8,151 nucleotides of DNA from an uncultured Microcaldota archaeon. GTDB taxonomy: Archaea > Micrarchaeota > Micrarchaeia > Anstonellales > Bilamarchaeaceae. Numbering within the stretch: position 1 is the first letter of the stretch; each line of letters begins with the position of its first letter. A program made the translations under genes and the position numbers. The stretch spans positions 1 to 8,151 of the forward strand of contig CAILMU010000131.1 in the NCBI GenBank assembly GCA_903835325.1, written 5' to 3'. The notes under the pieces are model-generated. The model was not told where the DNA came from and searched no databases. It saw only the letters and a list, made by a program, of their open reading frames with translations. Of this stretch, positions 6,209-8,151 are shown piece by piece.

Positions 6209-6374
6209 CTTTTCGTATTATACTATGTAAAAAACATTATTTGATTTATAAATATTGTGCGAAAATACACATTTCATTTGAAAACTGGTTTGTTATATAC
6301 ATGATATGTGCTGAACGGTCAAACAAAAAGGATAGGGGAACGGAGAGCAGCGCGGGCCATCGACCGTGGCGTCG
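6209..6374. other. AT-rich divergent intergenic region with a spare TATA-like box
   Basis: This stretch holds no gene I can support. Its left two thirds (to about 6300) are strongly AT-rich, then composition returns to genome-like. A plus-strand TATA-like TTTATAAATATT at 6244-6255 would start RNA near 6275, either a long leader for the 6406 gene or a small RNA. A short inverted repeat TTTCA-TT-TGAAA lies at 6272-6283. An open frame continues upstream of 6406 through this region, but its codons do not look like an extension of the dehydrogenase. Confidence 0.4.
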
Positions 6375-6382
6375 TTTTTTAA
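6375..6382 (+). promoter_or_regulatory. TATA-like box of the SerA-type dehydrogenase gene
   Basis: TTTTTTAA begins 31 nt upstream of the ATG at 6406. Octamer and spacing are identical to those of the MarC-family gene. It supports a leaderless start at 6406 and argues against the upstream in-frame starts. Confidence 0.65.
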
Positions 6383-6405
6383 CTTTGCCCGTCGATATAC
6401 GGCTC

Positions 6406-7302
6406 ATGCCCACGATTGTAATCGCTGACGAGATGGAGAAAGAGGTGGTGGCCGAGATAGGGAAACTTGGGAAAGTCGTATTCAAACCTAAGGACCTGAA
6501 AAAAGAGCTCGTTGATGCGGATGTGCTCATAGTCCGCAGCGCCACCAAGGTCACGAAGGATCTCATCGAAGGGGCTGGATCGCTCAGGGTCGTCGCCCGG
6601 GCAGGAGTGGGGCTTGATAATGTTGACCAGGCGGCTTGCAAGGAGAAGAGGATCACGGTGATAAACACGCCTGGGGCATCGACCAACGCCGTATCCGAGC
6701 TCGCGCTCGCCCTTATGATGGCGATGCTCCGCAATGTGCAGAAGGCCCACCACCAGATGAAGGGAGGGAAATGGGAGAAGAAGGCGCTCACGGGGCGCGA
6801 GATAGCGGGGAAGACGCTCGGCATAGTGGGGTACGGCCGGATAGGCGCGTCGTTGGCTAAGAAAGCGAGCGCGCTTGGGATGAAAATCATCTCCTACAGC
6901 CCGCCCCCGAGGCCTCCGGAGGATGGAATCGTCAAATACGTGGACGACCTCGACGCTTTCTTCGCTCAGGCGGATATAATCTCGCTCCATGTACCGGTCC
7001 TTGATAGCACGAAGAACATGATAAACGCTGCGAACATCGCGAAGATGAAGGATGGCGTGTATATAGTGAACACATCCAGGGGCGAGATAGTCGACGAGGA
7101 CGCGCTCTATGAGGCTGTGAAGAGCGGGAAGGTCGCAGGCGCTGCCTTGGATGTCTACAAGAGCGAACCGTACAACGGCAGGCTGCTGGAGCTGGAGAAC
7201 GTGTGCTTCACCCCGCACCTCGGCGCCAGCACCAAGGAGGCGCAGGGCAGGATAGGAGCAGAGCTTGTGGCTGCGCTCAAGAGCGCTCTTGCGAAAAAAT
7301 AA
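6406..7302 (+). CDS. serA: D-isomer-specific 2-hydroxyacid dehydrogenase, short SerA type
   Basis: A complete 298-residue cytoplasmic NAD(P)-dependent dehydrogenase. The most likely reaction is oxidation of 3-phosphoglycerate to 3-phosphohydroxypyruvate, the first step of serine synthesis; glyoxylate or hydroxypyruvate reduction is the main alternative. The substrate domain is split (1-95 and about 275-298) around a Rossmann domain. Visible signatures are VARAGVGLDNVD (63-74), the dinucleotide loop GYGRIG (142-147), VNTSRGEIVDEDAL (221-234), and catalytic residues R225, E254 and H271 in HLGAST. The end of Rossmann strand 2 reads ISYSPPPRP (162-170), so S165 stands where NAD-dependent relatives have Asp, which hints at NADP or relaxed specificity. 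There are no C-terminal ASB or ACT domains, so it is the short form without built-in serine control. The ATG at 6406 was chosen from domain start and promoter spacing. It heads a plus-strand cluster with the next two genes. Confidence 0.93.
   Translation: MPTIVIADEMEKEVVAEIGKLGKVVFKPKDLKKELVDADVLIVRSATKVTKDLIEGAGSLRVVARAGVGLDNVDQAACKEKRITVINTPGASTNAVSELALALMMAMLRNVQKAHHQMKGGKWEKKALTGREIAGKTLGIVGYGRIGASLAKKASALGMKIISYSPPPRPPEDGIVKYVDDLDAFFAQADIISLHVPVLDSTKNMINAANIAKMKDGVYIVNTSRGEIVDEDALYEAVKSGKVAGAALDVYKSEPYNGRLLELENVCFTPHLGASTKEAQGRIGAELVAALKSALAKK
7294..7302 (+). promoter_or_regulatory. Possible A/T box over the serA stop codon
   Basis: AAAAAATAA spans the last codons and stop of serA and is centred about 29 nt upstream of the ATG at 7327, within the spacing seen for other genes here. 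It could drive a leaderless transcript of the 153-aa gene, but the bases are also explained by Lys codons and a TAA stop. Confidence 0.3.
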
Positions 7303-7326
7303 TCGCGTTTGATGAGGCGGATTCGG

Positions 7327-7788
7327 ATGGATGATATTTGCGCGGAGAAAACCTCCCAGAGGAAGGAAGGGCGCGAGCCCCGACCGGCGAAAAGGATAGT
7401 TAGCGCGATCGACAGGCTGATGCTCGAGCAGGCGTATGCACGATGCCCCATGAATCTGGAGCAGAGCGCAAAAAGCCGCCTGCGCGATGCGCAAGGATGC
7501 GCAAAGAGCGGGGATCATGACGGGGTCTGGTATTATCTGGCCAAAGCGAACGACAGCGCGATCCGCGACGGCGAAAAATTCCCGGCTGAAGAAGCCCTAG
7601 GTGTGGTGGAGGTCGCAGCCGGCAGGATGCTGGATATCGCCGCGGATTATCTGCAGGACGGGCATCCGGATATGGCAAGACGATACATCGCTGAAGCCAA
7701 CCGGTTCGCCGCGCATGCGAATCTTGACATAAGCCGGCGCATAGTCGATTTAGAGACCGAGATATCGGATTCGCAGAGGCCGAGATAG
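7327..7788 (+). CDS. Small helical protein with an internal repeat, unknown function
   Basis: A 153-residue cytoplasmic-looking protein, charged and predicted all-helical, without signal peptide or membrane span. After a polar N-terminus (1-25) it contains two related helical hairpins, residues 51-78 and 101-128, a period of 50. Aligned without gaps they share nine identities, including G62/G112, D65/D115, Y70/Y120 and the A-N pairs 74-75/124-125. The pattern resembles TPR-like units, but no family is recognised. Start choice: ATG 7327 has a GAGG-like site upstream and a possible A/T box, while ATG 7312 (five codons longer) is also in frame and lacks both. The gene lies 24 nt after serA and 13 nt before the ZIP transporter, so co-transcription is likely. 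Protein binding is a reasonable guess only. Confidence 0.75.
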   Translation: MDDICAEKTSQRKEGREPRPAKRIVSAIDRLMLEQAYARCPMNLEQSAKSRLRDAQGCAKSGDHDGVWYYLAKANDSAIRDGEKFPAEEALGVVEVAAGRMLDIAADYLQDGHPDMARRYIAEANRFAAHANLDISRRIVDLETEISDSQRPR

Positions 7789-7801
7789 AAGATGATCACT
7801 G

Positions 7802-8151
7802 ATGGCGGTTTTTGATCTTGCTCTTGGTGCGCTGGTTCTGCTGTTCGCCACATCCGCAGGCGCATTGATGATCCTCGCGATAGACCGGATCGACAAGTTC
7901 AGGTACTGCCTGATGCTGTCTTCCGCCGCCGGTGCGATGTTCTTCTCTTCCCTGGAGATGATGGAGCATTCGTATCAGGGATCCAATCTGGGCATCATGC
8001 TGCTCGGCATGTTCGCAGGGATCGTCGCTCTACTCATCATCGACATGCTCCTCCCCCATATCCACAGGCACATCAAGAAAGAGGAGATAACGGATTCGAA
8101 GAAGAAGGCGGCCTTGATAGCGAGCAGCATAGCGCTCCACAACATCCCGGA
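7802..8151 (+). CDS. ZIP family metal transporter (partial)
   Basis: The first 116 codons are visible; the 3' part is cut by the right edge. This is a membrane permease of the ZIP family, which imports divalent metals such as zinc or iron. The first span is about 5-27 and the second about 36-57 (LMLSSAAGAMFFSSLEMMEH). The third is about 65-84, followed by a short His-bearing loop HIHRHIKKEE (86-95) and the start of span 4. Span 4 carries the family signature HNIP at 113-116, with the next codon beginning GA, consistent with Glu of HNIPE. In known ZIPs this His and Glu form part of the metal site. The loop is shorter than in many eukaryotic ZIPs. The ATG at 7802 is 13 nt after the previous stop, with a TGATCA stretch that can pair with the 16S tail, so it is probably translated from the serA cluster mRNA. 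Metal specificity cannot be told. Confidence 0.88.
   Translation, partial: MAVFDLALGALVLLFATSAGALMILAIDRIDKFRYCLMLSSAAGAMFFSSLEMMEHSYQGSNLGIMLLGMFAGIVALLIIDMLLPHIHRHIKKEEITDSKKKAALIASSIALHNIP

Noticed and set aside
6241..6405. N-terminal extension of the dehydrogenase frame by 55 codons
   Set aside because: The added residues do not resemble any 2-hydroxyacid dehydrogenase. They pass through the AT-rich promoter region and the TTTTTTAA box, and the domain begins at MPTIVIADE.
6379..7518. A 379-codon open frame on the minus strand opposite serA
   Set aside because: It mirrors a clearly conserved gene, is Arg/His/Leu-rich without domain signs, and has no promoter or ribosome binding site. It is a by-product of GC-biased codon use.
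1..8151. tRNA or rRNA genes, CRISPR arrays, transposase genes, terminal inverted repeats
   Set aside because: Non-coding gaps are all short except 6169-6405. None showed a tRNA-like sequence, regular repeat-spacer structure or transposase-like protein by eye.

Overview
This 8.15 kb window is almost certainly archaeal chromosomal DNA. Four independent signs support this. The phenylalanyl-tRNA synthetase alpha chain is of the archaeal/eukaryotic type. There is a PurP-family ATP-grasp protein, a family centred on archaea. Most transcription units start with an A/T-rich TATA-like box about 25-31 nt upstream of an ATG with little or no leader, the pattern of leaderless archaeal transcripts. Internal operon genes instead use GGTGA-type ribosome binding sites or overlapping stop/start codons. 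Coding DNA is moderately GC-rich, with AT-rich promoters. I cannot name the lineage; a euryarchaeal or DPANN-type genome would fit. I saw no mobile element, CRISPR array, tRNA or rRNA.

Layout. Positions 1-2517 hold a tightly coupled minus-strand operon: a membrane-anchored secreted protein (1687-2517), pheS (314-1687) and an N-terminally anchored exported protein that runs off the left edge (1-317). Divergent from it, a MarC-family membrane protein (2621-3208) is followed by a PurP-family gene with its own promoter (3253-4335). Converging on that gene is a predicted lipoprotein with HEAT-like helices (4379-5329, minus). Next on the minus strand is a two-gene unit: a 103-aa helical protein of unknown function (5857-6168) and a protein with two ACT domains (5438-5839). 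Across a 237-bp AT-rich divergent intergenic region lies a plus-strand cluster: a short SerA-type D-2-hydroxyacid dehydrogenase (6406-7302), a 153-aa helical repeat protein (7327-7788) and a ZIP-family metal transporter cut by the right edge (7802-8151).

How the genes may work together. The short dehydrogenase has no C-terminal ACT regulatory domain, while a free-standing two-ACT protein is encoded divergently nearby. Trans-acting amino-acid sensing is a reasonable but unproven hypothesis. The rest looks like housekeeping (translation, purine-type metabolism, metal transport) mixed with lineage-specific surface proteins.

I found no clear evidence of a new multi-gene system. The points most worth a second look are: a T_TTT_TTA heptamer, in the correct frame for -1 slippage, at the 3' end of the ACT gene; a PurP-family protein whose active-site segments differ from the canonical enzyme; loss of the usual NAD-binding Asp in the SerA-type enzyme; pheS wedged between surface-protein genes; and a very regular promoter spacing.
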